Below are positions 19,091-27,824 of a stretch of 64,000 nucleotides of DNA, piece after piece (position 1 is the stretch's first letter; the number at the start of each line of letters is the position of its first letter). The stretch spans positions 62,001 to 126,000 of the forward strand of contig SEFT01000005.1 of assembly GCA_004144175.1 (NCBI GenBank), read 5' to 3'. A program made the translations under genes and the position numbers. The notes below the pieces were generated by a model. It had not been told where the DNA came from. It searched no databases and saw nothing but the letters and a program-made list of their open reading frames with translations. This DNA comes from Sphingobacteriales bacterium (GTDB lineage Bacteria > Bacteroidota > Bacteroidia > Chitinophagales > Chitinophagaceae).

Positions 19091-19421
19091 CTGAAGCATA
19101 AACCACTCTTTGGGTGGTTTTATGCTTTTATACGATTGCTGGTTATCAAAGGAGCAGGTAATAAAGCATTTGACGGCAAATATGGGGTTTAATTGTCGAA
19201 ATATGACCTGCACTTTTCTGAAAAGGTTAATGGTAAAAAGGTCGGACAGTTCACAGATGAATGAACAAAAGCTTGAGACCGCTCCAGGGATGATAAACGC
19301 CCTAGTTAGACATCATATCCGGTGCAGGCCAATAGCGGACACCCATCGAGACGACAAAGTGCGGTATGACATTTAGACACCTCATATTGATGGAATAATA
19401 TTTACGTCGGATAGATAGCCT
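19091..19421. other. Gene-poor stretch after tRNA-Arg
   Basis: Apart from the terminator I find no supported gene. An 88-codon frame at 19110-19376 starts inside the terminator and has no recognisable family or signal. Another frame gives a short peptide-like stretch (FSEKVNGKKVGQFTDE, around 19215-19262) followed by many stops, which could be a decayed gene. No direct repeat of the tRNA 3' end was seen. Confidence 0.4.
19094..19127 (+). terminator. Terminator of the tRNA-Arg gene
   Basis: AAGCATAAACCAC pairs with GTGGTTTTATGCTT (one bulged T) around a short loop and is followed by TTTTA. It lies directly after the tRNA. Confidence 0.75.
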
Positions 19422-20360
19422 ATGCTAAAACGATTACTATTTGTCCTGATGGTTGCATGCACCGATAATGCCTGTGCCCAGGTGCATATCAACAAAGACC
19501 TGGACAGCCTCAAGAGCCATTACGATACGGTAGCGCAGGTGAATGACACCAGATCGGAAGCTTATACGGAAACAACAAGGATCACATTCCCAATCTATTT
19601 CAAGCTGCTATGGAGCGATCTCAAGCAACAGGTGACCGCGCCTATACGTGGCAACAAGCAAGACTGGATAAGATTTGGCGGGCTGGTAGCCGGCACCGCG
19701 GTCCTTTCCTTTGCCGATGAGCCGCTGCAAGAGAAGGCCCTTGAATGGCGTAACAACAGCAGTACAGTAAGAACAGTAAGCAGGCAGGTAACGCACCTGG
19801 GCGCCAACTATGAAACCTATACATTAATAAGCCTCGGAGTATATGGTTTTGTGTTTAAAAATGAGAAAGTCAAAACTACTACCCTGCTCGCAACGCAAAG
19901 CTACATAACATCGGCAGTGATAATGGCGGTAATAAAGAACACAGCTGGCCGCCAGCGACCTGACTATATCGACCCGGCGACTGGTAAGGCTGCATCAAAG
20001 TTCCACGGACCGTCGCTAAACCATAGCGATGAATTTAAATCCTTTCCTTCGGGCCATACTACTGCAGCCTTTGCCGCAGCAACCGTTTACGCCATGGAGT
20101 ATCGCAAAAGCATTATTGTACCTATTGTAGCATACAGCGCTGCATCGCTGGTAGGGATTAGCAGGGTTACAGAGAACAAGCATTGGGCTACCGATGCACT
20201 TATAGGCGCTACCATCGGCTACCTATGCGGACGTGTAGTAGTTAACAACTACCACAGGTTTGCCAAATTAATGAACGCAAGAAAGCTAAAAGGCACAGCC
20301 TCTGTAACAGTTAACTATAGCTATGGTGTGCTGCAGCCGGGTATTATTTATAGGTTTTAG
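19422..20360 (+). CDS. PAP2-family membrane/periplasmic phosphatase
   Basis: 312 residues, N-terminal signal peptide (MLKRLLFVLMVACTDNACA). The three PAP2 signature motifs are present in order: KNTAGRQRPDY (KxxxxxxRP), FPSGHTTAAFA (PSGH) and SRVTENKHWATDALIGA (SRxxxxxHxxxD). Members remove phosphate from lipid substrates such as phosphatidic acid, undecaprenyl pyrophosphate or lipid A; which one applies here cannot be read from the sequence. It follows the tRNA region and converges on the T9SS cargo gene with a 20-bp gap. Confidence 0.9.
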   Translation: MLKRLLFVLMVACTDNACAQVHINKDLDSLKSHYDTVAQVNDTRSEAYTETTRITFPIYFKLLWSDLKQQVTAPIRGNKQDWIRFGGLVAGTAVLSFADEPLQEKALEWRNNSSTVRTVSRQVTHLGANYETYTLISLGVYGFVFKNEKVKTTTLLATQSYITSAVIMAVIKNTAGRQRPDYIDPATGKAASKFHGPSLNHSDEFKSFPSGHTTAAFAAATVYAMEYRKSIIVPIVAYSAASLVGISRVTENKHWATDALIGATIGYLCGRVVVNNYHRFAKLMNARKLKGTASVTVNYSYGVLQPGIIYRF

Positions 20361-20380
20361 TACCCTGTTTCCAGCAGAAC

Positions 20381-21136
20381 TTACTTCGTTACGCTAAAGT
20401 GCAGCATCCTGGGTTTATCATTTTCTTCCAGCTTCAGTATATAACTGCCCGCAACCAGATCGATTGCCAGCTGTATCATACCGTCTACCACCTGTGCCCT
20501 TTTTTGGAATATCAGACGCCCTACCGCATCATAAATTGTAACCAATGCCTCGCCCGATGAAATATTCTTTATCGTGAAAGCGCCACTATTAGGATTTGGA
20601 GACAACATCAGCGCCTCATTATGGCTTTCTCCTACTGATAAGGGGAACTGCATCCATACCGTATCGGAGGCATTTTTATTCTGGGCGCAAGGGTCTTCGC
20701 TGATGATGTTCACATGGATCATGTCCCTATAAGAAAGCCCGAATAAAGTAAGTGTTGCATATTGAGCACCCGGCAATATCGCTCCATTTTTATACCATTG
20801 ATATTTGGGCGTAGTGCCACCGTTAGACACGCTTGCTGTGAATCTTACCGTGTCAGAGGGCCTGACTCCAAAGCCGGACGCAGCAGTGATCTTTACCGAT
20901 GGTTTTGTAATAATAGGCAATACAACCATCTCAAATGTATCGGTGGTGACAACCACCGGAGACGCACAAATACCGGTTGCAGTCATTTCACAATGTATCT
21001 TATCGCCAGTTACTACACTACTGGTAGCATATACCAGTGCATTTGCACCCGGTATCGGCGCAAAGTTCTTGTACCACTGGTAGCTCGGTACTATACCGGC
21101 ATTGTTAGGAAAGGCTACGAATTGTGCCGTACTCCC
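20381..21136 (-). pseudogene. C-terminal part of the frameshifted T9SS cargo, with sorting domain
   Basis: Open without a stop from the frameshift site at about 21136 down to 20381; the first in-frame ATG is 20986. Translation continues the interrupted module (STAQFVAFPNNAG, then SYQWYKNFAPIPGA), then another Ig-like module (PKYQWYKNGAILPGAQYATLTL) and a type A T9SS C-terminal sorting domain (LSPNPNSGAFTIKN... VTIYDAVGRLIF... GSYILKLEENDKPRMLHFSVTK). Joining both parts by removing one G gives a protein of roughly 680 residues with normal architecture. Alone, this segment lacks any signal peptide and could not be exported. Confidence 0.75.
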
Positions 21137-22415
21137 CTGGCATTATCGTATCGTCAGGGCTTGCATATGCACCAATGGTCGATGGCTTGTTCACCACAAC
21201 ATGGACCATGTAAGGCGAAGAAAAGCAACCGTTAAGCGTAGCACGCACGGTATAGGCACCACTGTGTATCGTTTTAGCAAGCGATATAAATGGCGACGAG
21301 GAAGTACTGGTGAATCCATTGGGGCCGACCCATGTATAGCCCGTGCCGGTTGGTGAGGTAGCAGACAGATTTAACGTGCTGTTTTCGCAAATAGGGCTAT
21401 TGGATGAACCGCTTACTGCAGGTAATGGGCGGATGGTAATATCATAACCATTATTTAGCGAAACCTCGCCCGGCGAGCTTGCTACGATCCGCACTCTGTA
21501 ACCGCTGCCGGGCGGTATAGTGGTGGGGATAATTCCCCGTATAGTATTCGTAAAGGGCGTCACAAGTGTACCAATGACCGTAGGCGAAGCGAAACTGCCC
21601 GACGCATTCGACAGTTCCAGCGTAAACACGTTGCTCAGACTGTAATGCGTGGACGACTCTACTATATAAGGGATATTGATCGTATCGCCTGCGCATAACG
21701 CAGGCGGATTGAAATTGTACTTTATGTAAGGATTGCGCTTTATTACTACTGAATCAATATAATAATATGCATGTCCGCTGCTGCTTCCGACATTCACAAT
21801 TGTAGTATTAGAATTGTTATTGAAGTTGCCGATAATGATATGGTCGTAGGCAGAGTCGGGTATGTAACTTGCCGACATACGCAGCCACGTGGTTTTTGCC
21901 GTATCTACACCATAACTATTAAAAGACAACTGTGGTGTAATGATAAAGTCGAGCGGATATAGAACACCTATCGTATCATAAAATTCATCGTAAAAGAACA
22001 TACCTATACCATCGGTCGCAAAGTCGGACAGGTCGGCCAGAGATATGGAGAACGATACGTCGTAACGCAGCCCTGGTACCATTGGTGTGATATCTGTAGA
22101 CAGGTACTCCCTGTAATTCAAATAGCTCAGATAGGTAATAATCCCGCCATAACCCAGCCCATCGGCAGCAGCCTGCGTGCCTACCTGGTTGGTAGGTACC
22201 CCGGCATAGGTGCCGCCATTACAAGCATGGAAGAAATCTGAAGTGCCGGCGCTATACCCGCGCCAATTTTTGCAATAGCCGCGTACTTGTGCAAACCCGG
22301 TAGGGCAAGTATGGTATTGCTCGAAATTGCCGTTAGGGATATGGTTGGGGCTTGGCTGTGCCCAACCTAGTAAGCAAAATAGAACCGACAGGATTGTAAG
22401 AAGGGAGGTACGCAT
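21105..22415 (-). CDS. T9SS-exported multidomain surface protein, N-terminal part (frameshifted)
   Basis: 436 residues from ATG 22415, with signal peptide MRTSLLTILSVLFCLLGWA. About residues 24-230 form a jelly-roll-like domain common in Bacteroidota secreted proteins (PNGNFEQYHTCPTGFAQVRG... REYLSTDITPMVPGLRYDVSF...). It is followed by two Ig/PKD-like modules (NPPALCAGDTINIPYIV; SNSPICENSTLNLSATSPTGTGYTWVGPNG). The frame stops at 21105 in the middle of a third module, and the missing part continues in the next frame at 20381-21136. An extra G in the GGGG run at 21134-21137 explains the break. Either a real pseudogene or a base-call error. Confidence 0.75.
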   Translation of the reverse strand: MRTSLLTILSVLFCLLGWAQPSPNHIPNGNFEQYHTCPTGFAQVRGYCKNWRGYSAGTSDFFHACNGGTYAGVPTNQVGTQAAADGLGYGGIITYLSYLNYREYLSTDITPMVPGLRYDVSFSISLADLSDFATDGIGMFFYDEFYDTIGVLYPLDFIITPQLSFNSYGVDTAKTTWLRMSASYIPDSAYDHIIIGNFNNNSNTTIVNVGSSSGHAYYYIDSVVIKRNPYIKYNFNPPALCAGDTINIPYIVESSTHYSLSNVFTLELSNASGSFASPTVIGTLVTPFTNTIRGIIPTTIPPGSGYRVRIVASSPGEVSLNNGYDITIRPLPAVSGSSNSPICENSTLNLSATSPTGTGYTWVGPNGFTSTSSSPFISLAKTIHSGAYTVRATLNGCFSSPYMVHVVVNKPSTIGAYASPDDTIMPGEYGTIRSLS

Positions 22416-22612
22416 TTTGGTACGTTTAATCAGATAAATGTAATATAATAATAAGTATTTTAGTATACGCAACTCATAAATAAGATGGTGATAGTGTAGT
22501 CGATTTGGTTTCGCCGCTTGTTTCCTACCTAGCCGCGCCATAAAAAAGGGGGGTGTGCCAAAAAGATCATTACCAGTGATCTGTTCATCTTTGCTATATA
22601 AACTCTATCCTC

Positions 22613-23263
22613 ATGCCAAAAGCAAAGACCTTAAGACACGCAACAGACGCACGTACCAATGAAAAAATAGCAGCCCTCGTGGGCGACCATGGCCCCGCAG
22701 GCTATGGAGTATACTGGATGATCATAGAGATGCTGCATAGCGAAGGTGGCACGGGAATCGGATATAATGAAAAGCGCATGATACGCCTGGGAGGCCAGGT
22801 GGGTATGGAACGCGAAGCGTTTGCCCTGCTGCTGAAAGACCTGATAGAGGTATACGAACTGCTGGTAGTGGTGGATGAGTTATTGGTTTCGCCAATAAGC
22901 TACACAGGCCGCAGCAAAGCACGTAAAGAAGCAGGTGATACCCACACAGTAATCGAGACCACCACCGAGGAATCCGACCTAACGGAAGGTAAAAAAGAAG
23001 CAACAGCACCAATACCCGAAGGCTATACAGCTAAAGACATGGAGCGCCATCACTATATGACGGCACTTGTAACGGCAAGGAGCAAGATCAAAGATCACCA
23101 GATAAAGCCGCTGGCCATAGACGAAAGCCTGTACATATATGAGCACTATGCCGAGAAGCGAATTACCGCAGCACTCGACCGTATACAACAGGTATCTAAC
23201 CCACGCGCATTTGGCGAAACAGCTTACAATGCGTTGAGAAGGTTGCTGGATGATGGACAATAA
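22613..23263 (+). CDS. DUF4373 (Lin1244/Lin1753-like N-terminal domain) protein
   Basis: 216 residues. The N-terminal about 90 residues carry the DUF4373 pattern (HATDARTNEKIAALVGDHGPAGYGVYWMIIEMLHSEG), a winged-helix-like module usually found in phage or mobile-element replication proteins of the DnaD/primosome type. The central region is acidic and charged, and the C-terminus (HYAEKRITAALDRIQQVSNPRAFGETAYNALRRLL) is helical. No other phage gene is near, so it is either an orphan relic or a domesticated gene. The gene is intact, with ATG at 22613. Confidence 0.75.
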   Translation: MPKAKTLRHATDARTNEKIAALVGDHGPAGYGVYWMIIEMLHSEGGTGIGYNEKRMIRLGGQVGMEREAFALLLKDLIEVYELLVVVDELLVSPISYTGRSKARKEAGDTHTVIETTTEESDLTEGKKEATAPIPEGYTAKDMERHHYMTALVTARSKIKDHQIKPLAIDESLYIYEHYAEKRITAALDRIQQVSNPRAFGETAYNALRRLLDDGQ

Positions 23264-23359
23264 ACTATATGGGAGGAAATGGATAGTAAAAACGAGACAT
23301 ATCGATGACATTAGATTAATTAATGAGTCATACATTAGTACTACCTAAAAAAAAATCCT

Positions 23360-24229
23360 ATGAAAAAACTCTACATTCTTTTCTCCTTTGCTTTATTGAC
23401 CGCTACCGCTTCTGCACAGAAGATCCACTACACCAACAAGCAAAACAAATGGATCGTTTCAGAACCAAATCTTGCCGGGCCACCTTCTTACATTAACATG
23501 GTCACTACGTTTGACAAAGACTCGGTGATAGGTGGACAAAGCTATGTGCATAGCACATGGGGGTGGTTCAGAGAGGATACTTCGGCGCGCATAGTGTACC
23601 ATAAGAAAGAGGCAAGCTCGCCGGAGCGCGTACTGTATGACTACAATATGATGCCAGGCGACACTATCATACACGATGGCAGCATCCAGTGGGGCGACAG
23701 TGTGTTTGTGCTACATTCGGTTGACTCGGTACAGATAAATGGTACCAGTCATGTAGTGCAATACTTTGCTTCTGTAAAAAATCCAACCTTTGCCTATTTG
23801 GGTAATACCGTTATAGAAGGCATAGGGCAGATAGCACAGTTTCCATTCCTCGTTGGTTTTGCCGTGGATGGCTTCATTCCGCTTTCCTGTTTTAAAGTAG
23901 GTAATACAGCTGTCTATATTCCACAGTTGAAAAACGGCTACGTTATGGATTCAAGGACGTGTACGCTGGGCATCACCGACGAGCAACCGTTGCAGGATAA
24001 AGTGACCATTGCACCCCACCCGGCCAATAGTACCAGCGTTATTACCCTGCCAACGCCCATTACTGGCCATATACGTATTGTAAATGCGCTCGGGCAAACG
24101 GTGATGATAAAAGATCTGGAAGCTGCCAGTAGCATTGTAGTAGGAACCCTACTCGCACCGGGTATATACTTCTACCAAATAACAGGCGAAGCAGGCATTG
24201 CAGCCTCGGGCAGGATGGTGTATGAGTAA
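23360..24229 (+). CDS. T9SS type A sorting-domain protein, secreted, unknown function
   Basis: 289 residues. Signal peptide MKKLYILFSFALLTATASAQ, then about 190 residues of uncharacterised beta-rich sequence (VLYDYNMMPGDTIIHDG...; SVDSVQINGTSHVVQYFASVKNPTFAYLGNTVIEGIGQIAQFPFLV) and a type A T9SS C-terminal sorting domain (IAPHPANSTSVITLP... IRIVNALGQTVMIKDL... LAPGIYFYQITGEAG). The pattern is typical of Bacteroidota surface or secreted proteins with no enzymatic motif. It ends 24 bp before the long palindromic terminator at 24253. Confidence 0.85.
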   Translation: MKKLYILFSFALLTATASAQKIHYTNKQNKWIVSEPNLAGPPSYINMVTTFDKDSVIGGQSYVHSTWGWFREDTSARIVYHKKEASSPERVLYDYNMMPGDTIIHDGSIQWGDSVFVLHSVDSVQINGTSHVVQYFASVKNPTFAYLGNTVIEGIGQIAQFPFLVGFAVDGFIPLSCFKVGNTAVYIPQLKNGYVMDSRTCTLGITDEQPLQDKVTIAPHPANSTSVITLPTPITGHIRIVNALGQTVMIKDLEAASSIVVGTLLAPGIYFYQITGEAGIAASGRMVYE

Positions 24230-24252
24230 TCAACTTACAAGGCAGACAACAA

Positions 24253-24292
24253 TTTTTATAGTGTCAGTGGCATGCCACTGACACTATAAAAA
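24253..24292. terminator. 40-bp perfect palindrome acting as bidirectional terminator
   Basis: The half-site TTTTTATAGTGTCAGTGGCA is followed directly by its exact reverse complement, giving a 40-bp palindrome with no spacer. The ends supply a T-run for each direction. It lies between converging genes, so a shared terminator is the simplest reading. Confidence 0.75.
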
Positions 24293-24298
24293 TACAGA

Positions 24299-24748
24299 CT
24301 ATGGGTATATATTAACGATAATATCCGGGCCTACAACGGTCCACTCGATATTGGTGGTTCCACAAGACGCACATCCAAGCGAGGCATCATAAGTTGTCAT
24401 AGAAACGGGCCCCATTGTGAATGGCCCGCAAGAACCACTTACCTGATTTCCCGTACCAGGGCATGTACCAGTGCTTGGGTATACTCGCAGCCATGTAAAC
24501 ACATCTGATGCGATCGGGGTGGGAGTAAATACCCACGAAGTGGAAGGTATTACGGATGGATTAGCATAGACTATGGTAGCACCGGGTAATATTGTCGTAG
24601 GGACAATAGCATTGTAATACGAGCACCCTCCGGATCTGTCAACACCTACCTGAAACTTAACCTCGCAAGACGTTGTATTATTAATGACGAAATCTGCCTT
24701 ACTGCTAAAAGACATTAAGCATAAAGCCGCAAATAAAATTGTTCTCAT
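24299..24748 (-). CDS. Small secreted six-cysteine protein, unknown
   Basis: 149 residues from ATG 24748; signal peptide MRTILFAALCLMSFSSKA. The mature part starts with FVINNTTSCEVKFQVGVDRSGGC and contains six cysteines (including GTCPG, GSCGPF and CASC), enough for three disulfides, together with Pro/Thr/Gly-rich beta-type segments. No family is recognised and there is no sorting domain. It converges on the T9SS cargo gene across the 40-bp palindrome. Confidence 0.65.
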   Translation of the reverse strand: MRTILFAALCLMSFSSKADFVINNTTSCEVKFQVGVDRSGGCSYYNAIVPTTILPGATIVYANPSVIPSTSWVFTPTPIASDVFTWLRVYPSTGTCPGTGNQVSGSCGPFTMGPVSMTTYDASLGCASCGTTNIEWTVVGPDIIVNIYP

Positions 24749-24927
24749 AGTTATTGGATTTAAATTATTAGAAACTAAAACTATCACTAACAGCAATAAG
24801 ATGCAATCCGTTGAATAACGGATATAGAAAAAATCTATTGAAAACTAATGCATTCTTGGGCCTGACCAGTGGGTTTAGTTAATTAAGCAGGTTCGTAGTT
24901 GCAAACTACGAACAACTTGGGCCAGAA

Positions 24928-27597
24928 CTACAACGGCAACCGAATGTAGATATCTGTTCCTTTATCCAATTCGCTCGAAAGCTCAATAGTGCCTTTAAGC
25001 GCCTCAACTTGTGTCTTTACCATAAACAAGCCTAGCCCGCGCCCTTCTACTGTAAAATTGAACCGATTGTAGAGGCCAAACAATTTCGATTGATTCTTAG
25101 TTGTATCGATGCCAATGCCATTGTCGGTAAAACGAAGTTGCACAATCTGTTCGTCTAGCCGTATACCAGAGATACTGATCTCTGGTATACGGCCAGGATG
25201 AGCATACTTCAAAGAATTAGCCACAATATTATAAAAGATGCTCGTTATGTAAGCACGAATTGTATAGAGCTCAGTCACATCTCCAAAGTTGGCTATGATC
25301 TTAGCCTCTTTACCACGTATTGTCGTATCAAGCAAACTTTTTACCTCTTCAAGAAGCGATTGCAAGTTTACTTTCGACTTTACCTCCGACAGTGCATTTT
25401 TCACACTGAGTATATCATTAAGATCTCGGATCACATGCTCAAGTTTATGTACCGATTGATCTATTCCATCCAAAGCAGCCTGCTTTTCAGCCGGTTCGCT
25501 AAAAGAATTGTAGACATCTATAAGCCCCAGCATAGTAGATATTGGCGCCCTTACATTGTGCGACAAGATGTGGGAGAACTGTTCCAGGTCTCTGTTTTTT
25601 TGTGTCAGGTCGGAGATTATTTTTTGCTGTTCCAGCTCCAATATCTTCTTGCGTGTAATATCTACCATAGTACCAATGATAGCAGGCTTGCCGCTAAACA
25701 TAGTAATGGCCCCCAGCATTTCCACCCATATAATCTCTCTGTCTGCACTTACTACCCTTGCTTCATAGCGTGCTTCCTCTGTATCGCCCCGCAAACGTGA
25801 CGCCATATTGCTTCGCACTTTCTCCTGGTCTTCAAGGTATATTAAGTGCTCTATGGGCATGGAATAAAGTTCTTGTTCCGAATACCCAAAATCCTGAATG
25901 ATCCTTGGATTTGCATAGGCTAGCTTCCCGTCCTGCACAATATATACACCTACCAGGGAGCGCTCTACCAGGTCTCGAAACTTCATCTGGCTCTCTACCA
26001 TTTCACTTACATCTTCCACCTGGGTAACGAAATACATCAACTTTCCATACTCGTCTTTTATTGTTGCCACATTGATATTGACCCACACCGTTTGCCCGTT
26101 CTTGTGCACATAGCGTTTTTTGCCACGATAGTATTCTGCTTCTCCACTAACCAGCCGTGGAATTGTTGTAAGGCTATTTTGCAGATCGTCCTTATGAGTG
26201 ATATCTTGAAAAGAGAGACGTAACAGTTCTTCTTCCGAATATCCCGTAATCAGTGAAAGTGCTGGGTTTACCATCAGCCATTGTCCTTCCGGCGACATTA
26301 ACGACATACCGATTGCGGCATGTTCGAATGCCCCGCGGAAACGCGCTTCAGACTTCCGCAACTGGCGTTGCTGCGCCACTTTATTGAAATATACCGCTAT
26401 GGTATCTGCAATGGTATCGATAAGGTGTTGCTCTTCATCCAGAAAAGGGCCGTTATGCTCTATTCGATGCTCCTTTACATAACCGACTTGTATCGTCCCG
26501 GTCCTGCCATCTATCAGGCTAATTTCAGCTTGCTGCGTAGCAATAGGCAAAGAGTAGTTTTTACTGGTATAAGTTTTACCGTCAAAGATGATTTTTGCAC
26601 AGCAATCTTCATACTGCCAGCCATTCGGTAAAATTTCAACCAGCTGGTCCATTATTCGCTCTGCTTCCTGCCCTTCTTCTTTTAGCAGCTCGTTTACTTG
26701 GTATATCGTAGAGAGCTCCTTTATCCTTTCGTTTAAAGAGTGTGTTTTTATCTGAACCATCTTTTCAAGCTGGACATTCTTTTTTGCATTGCTATAAACA
26801 ACAGCAGCGCTCATGAAACTTAGCAGCATACCAAAAAGAGAGATGAGATATAGATCGCTGGGCTTTTTGTATCCCGGTGCATAAGCGACAGTCAGTACCC
26901 AATTGGCCTCGGGAATAGATACCGACTTTGATGTGGCTGGATCAACTTTGCCCTTCCAAAAAAAATGCTCCTTTTGTCGCGTTATTGGATTCACGGCTTC
27001 TATTTGAAAAATAAACTTGTGTCTATTGATGACTATTCGTTCCTGAATAGTCTCCAATTTGGTAACGACTATAGACAAGCCAATAAACTTACCACCTGAA
27101 AAAACAGGAACCCGTCCCGCAATAGCAGTTGGCCCCAGAAGCATTTTATACGGTCCCGAAAAATGAATTTCCTTTGTCCGGAGCGCAATCAGCGCCTCTT
27201 CCCGAAAACGCGGATGGTCTAAAAGGCTTTTCCCCAAGGCAATTGCATTAGTGTTTGGGTATACCTTTACAATAACAAAGCTGTCGTTGGTAAATTGTAT
27301 AAAGTCGATGAAATCATTTTGCCTCATCAATTCATCGGCTACAGATTCAAAATCCTTTACAAAGCCGTATTGCTTATAGATAACGGCCAGTGCATTAGCC
27401 GATGAAATATTCTGGCTCAGAATTGTTTTGATCCTATCACGTACATTATCTAGTTGTTCGTGCAGTTCCACATGGCTGTTTTCAGCAACGACCCGGCTTC
27501 GTTCGTAAACTGCAAACTGGATAATGGCACCAAGGAAAACGAAGGTCAGTGCAGCGGCAATAAATGGTCTGAAAACTAAGTTCCTTAAGCGTTTCAT
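24928..27597 (-). CDS. CHASE-PAS-PAS sensor histidine kinase
   Basis: 889 residues. Two membrane helices (about 12-30 and 253-275) flank a periplasmic CHASE domain (DFIDFIQFTNDSFVIVKVYPNTNAIALGKSLLDHPRF; LGPTAIAGRVPVF). Next come a coiled coil, a GAF-like region, two PAS/PAC modules (FRGAFEHAAIGMSLMSPEGQWL; FRDLVERSLVGVYIVQDGKLAYANP) and a HisKA with His680 in SHNVRAPISTMLG, the HNxRAP variant common in Bacteroidota. The HATPase has NIVANSLKYA, DNGIGID and GRGLGLFMVK. CHASE domains sense small extracellular ligands. No regulator gene is adjacent. It is a monocistronic unit as far as can be seen. Confidence 0.9.
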   Translation of the reverse strand: MKRLRNLVFRPFIAAALTFVFLGAIIQFAVYERSRVVAENSHVELHEQLDNVRDRIKTILSQNISSANALAVIYKQYGFVKDFESVADELMRQNDFIDFIQFTNDSFVIVKVYPNTNAIALGKSLLDHPRFREEALIALRTKEIHFSGPYKMLLGPTAIAGRVPVFSGGKFIGLSIVVTKLETIQERIVINRHKFIFQIEAVNPITRQKEHFFWKGKVDPATSKSVSIPEANWVLTVAYAPGYKKPSDLYLISLFGMLLSFMSAAVVYSNAKKNVQLEKMVQIKTHSLNERIKELSTIYQVNELLKEEGQEAERIMDQLVEILPNGWQYEDCCAKIIFDGKTYTSKNYSLPIATQQAEISLIDGRTGTIQVGYVKEHRIEHNGPFLDEEQHLIDTIADTIAVYFNKVAQQRQLRKSEARFRGAFEHAAIGMSLMSPEGQWLMVNPALSLITGYSEEELLRLSFQDITHKDDLQNSLTTIPRLVSGEAEYYRGKKRYVHKNGQTVWVNINVATIKDEYGKLMYFVTQVEDVSEMVESQMKFRDLVERSLVGVYIVQDGKLAYANPRIIQDFGYSEQELYSMPIEHLIYLEDQEKVRSNMASRLRGDTEEARYEARVVSADREIIWVEMLGAITMFSGKPAIIGTMVDITRKKILELEQQKIISDLTQKNRDLEQFSHILSHNVRAPISTMLGLIDVYNSFSEPAEKQAALDGIDQSVHKLEHVIRDLNDILSVKNALSEVKSKVNLQSLLEEVKSLLDTTIRGKEAKIIANFGDVTELYTIRAYITSIFYNIVANSLKYAHPGRIPEISISGIRLDEQIVQLRFTDNGIGIDTTKNQSKLFGLYNRFNFTVEGRGLGLFMVKTQVEALKGTIELSSELDKGTDIYIRLPL

Positions 27598-27768
27598 ATC
27601 CTGTTAGCATGTCTCAAATGCCCCGTTCGGTACAAAAATAGCTTATTTTAATAAATATAAATTGATTATCAAAATGTTAGAGGTTGGCTTTTATACTGTA
27701 CATTATTAGTGAGATACTTTCAACAATACCATTTTGATAACAGACTTGCTGAAGTACTACACAAACAA

Positions 27769-27794
27769 CGAAGCCACCCTTAAAGGTGGCTTCG
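27769..27794 (-). terminator. Terminator downstream of rpsA
   Basis: On the minus strand CGAAGCCACC pairs with GGTGGCTTCG across a short loop and is followed by a T-rich tract (GTTGTTTG). It lies 30 bp past the rpsA stop. Confidence 0.65.
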
Positions 27795-27824
27795 AATATT
27801 CAGATAAGCTTTCTAAGGTTTCGA

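Noticed and set aside
19110-19376. 88-codon frame after tRNA-Arg
   Set aside because: Begins inside the tRNA terminator, unusual composition, no recognisable family.
21134-21137. Phase-variable homopolymer in the T9SS cargo
   Set aside because: A four-base run is too short for typical slipped-strand switching; an error or pseudogene is more likely.
19019-24900. Prophage or integrative element next to tRNA-Arg
   Set aside because: No integrase, structural or lysis genes and no attachment-site repeat seen; only one phage-type domain.
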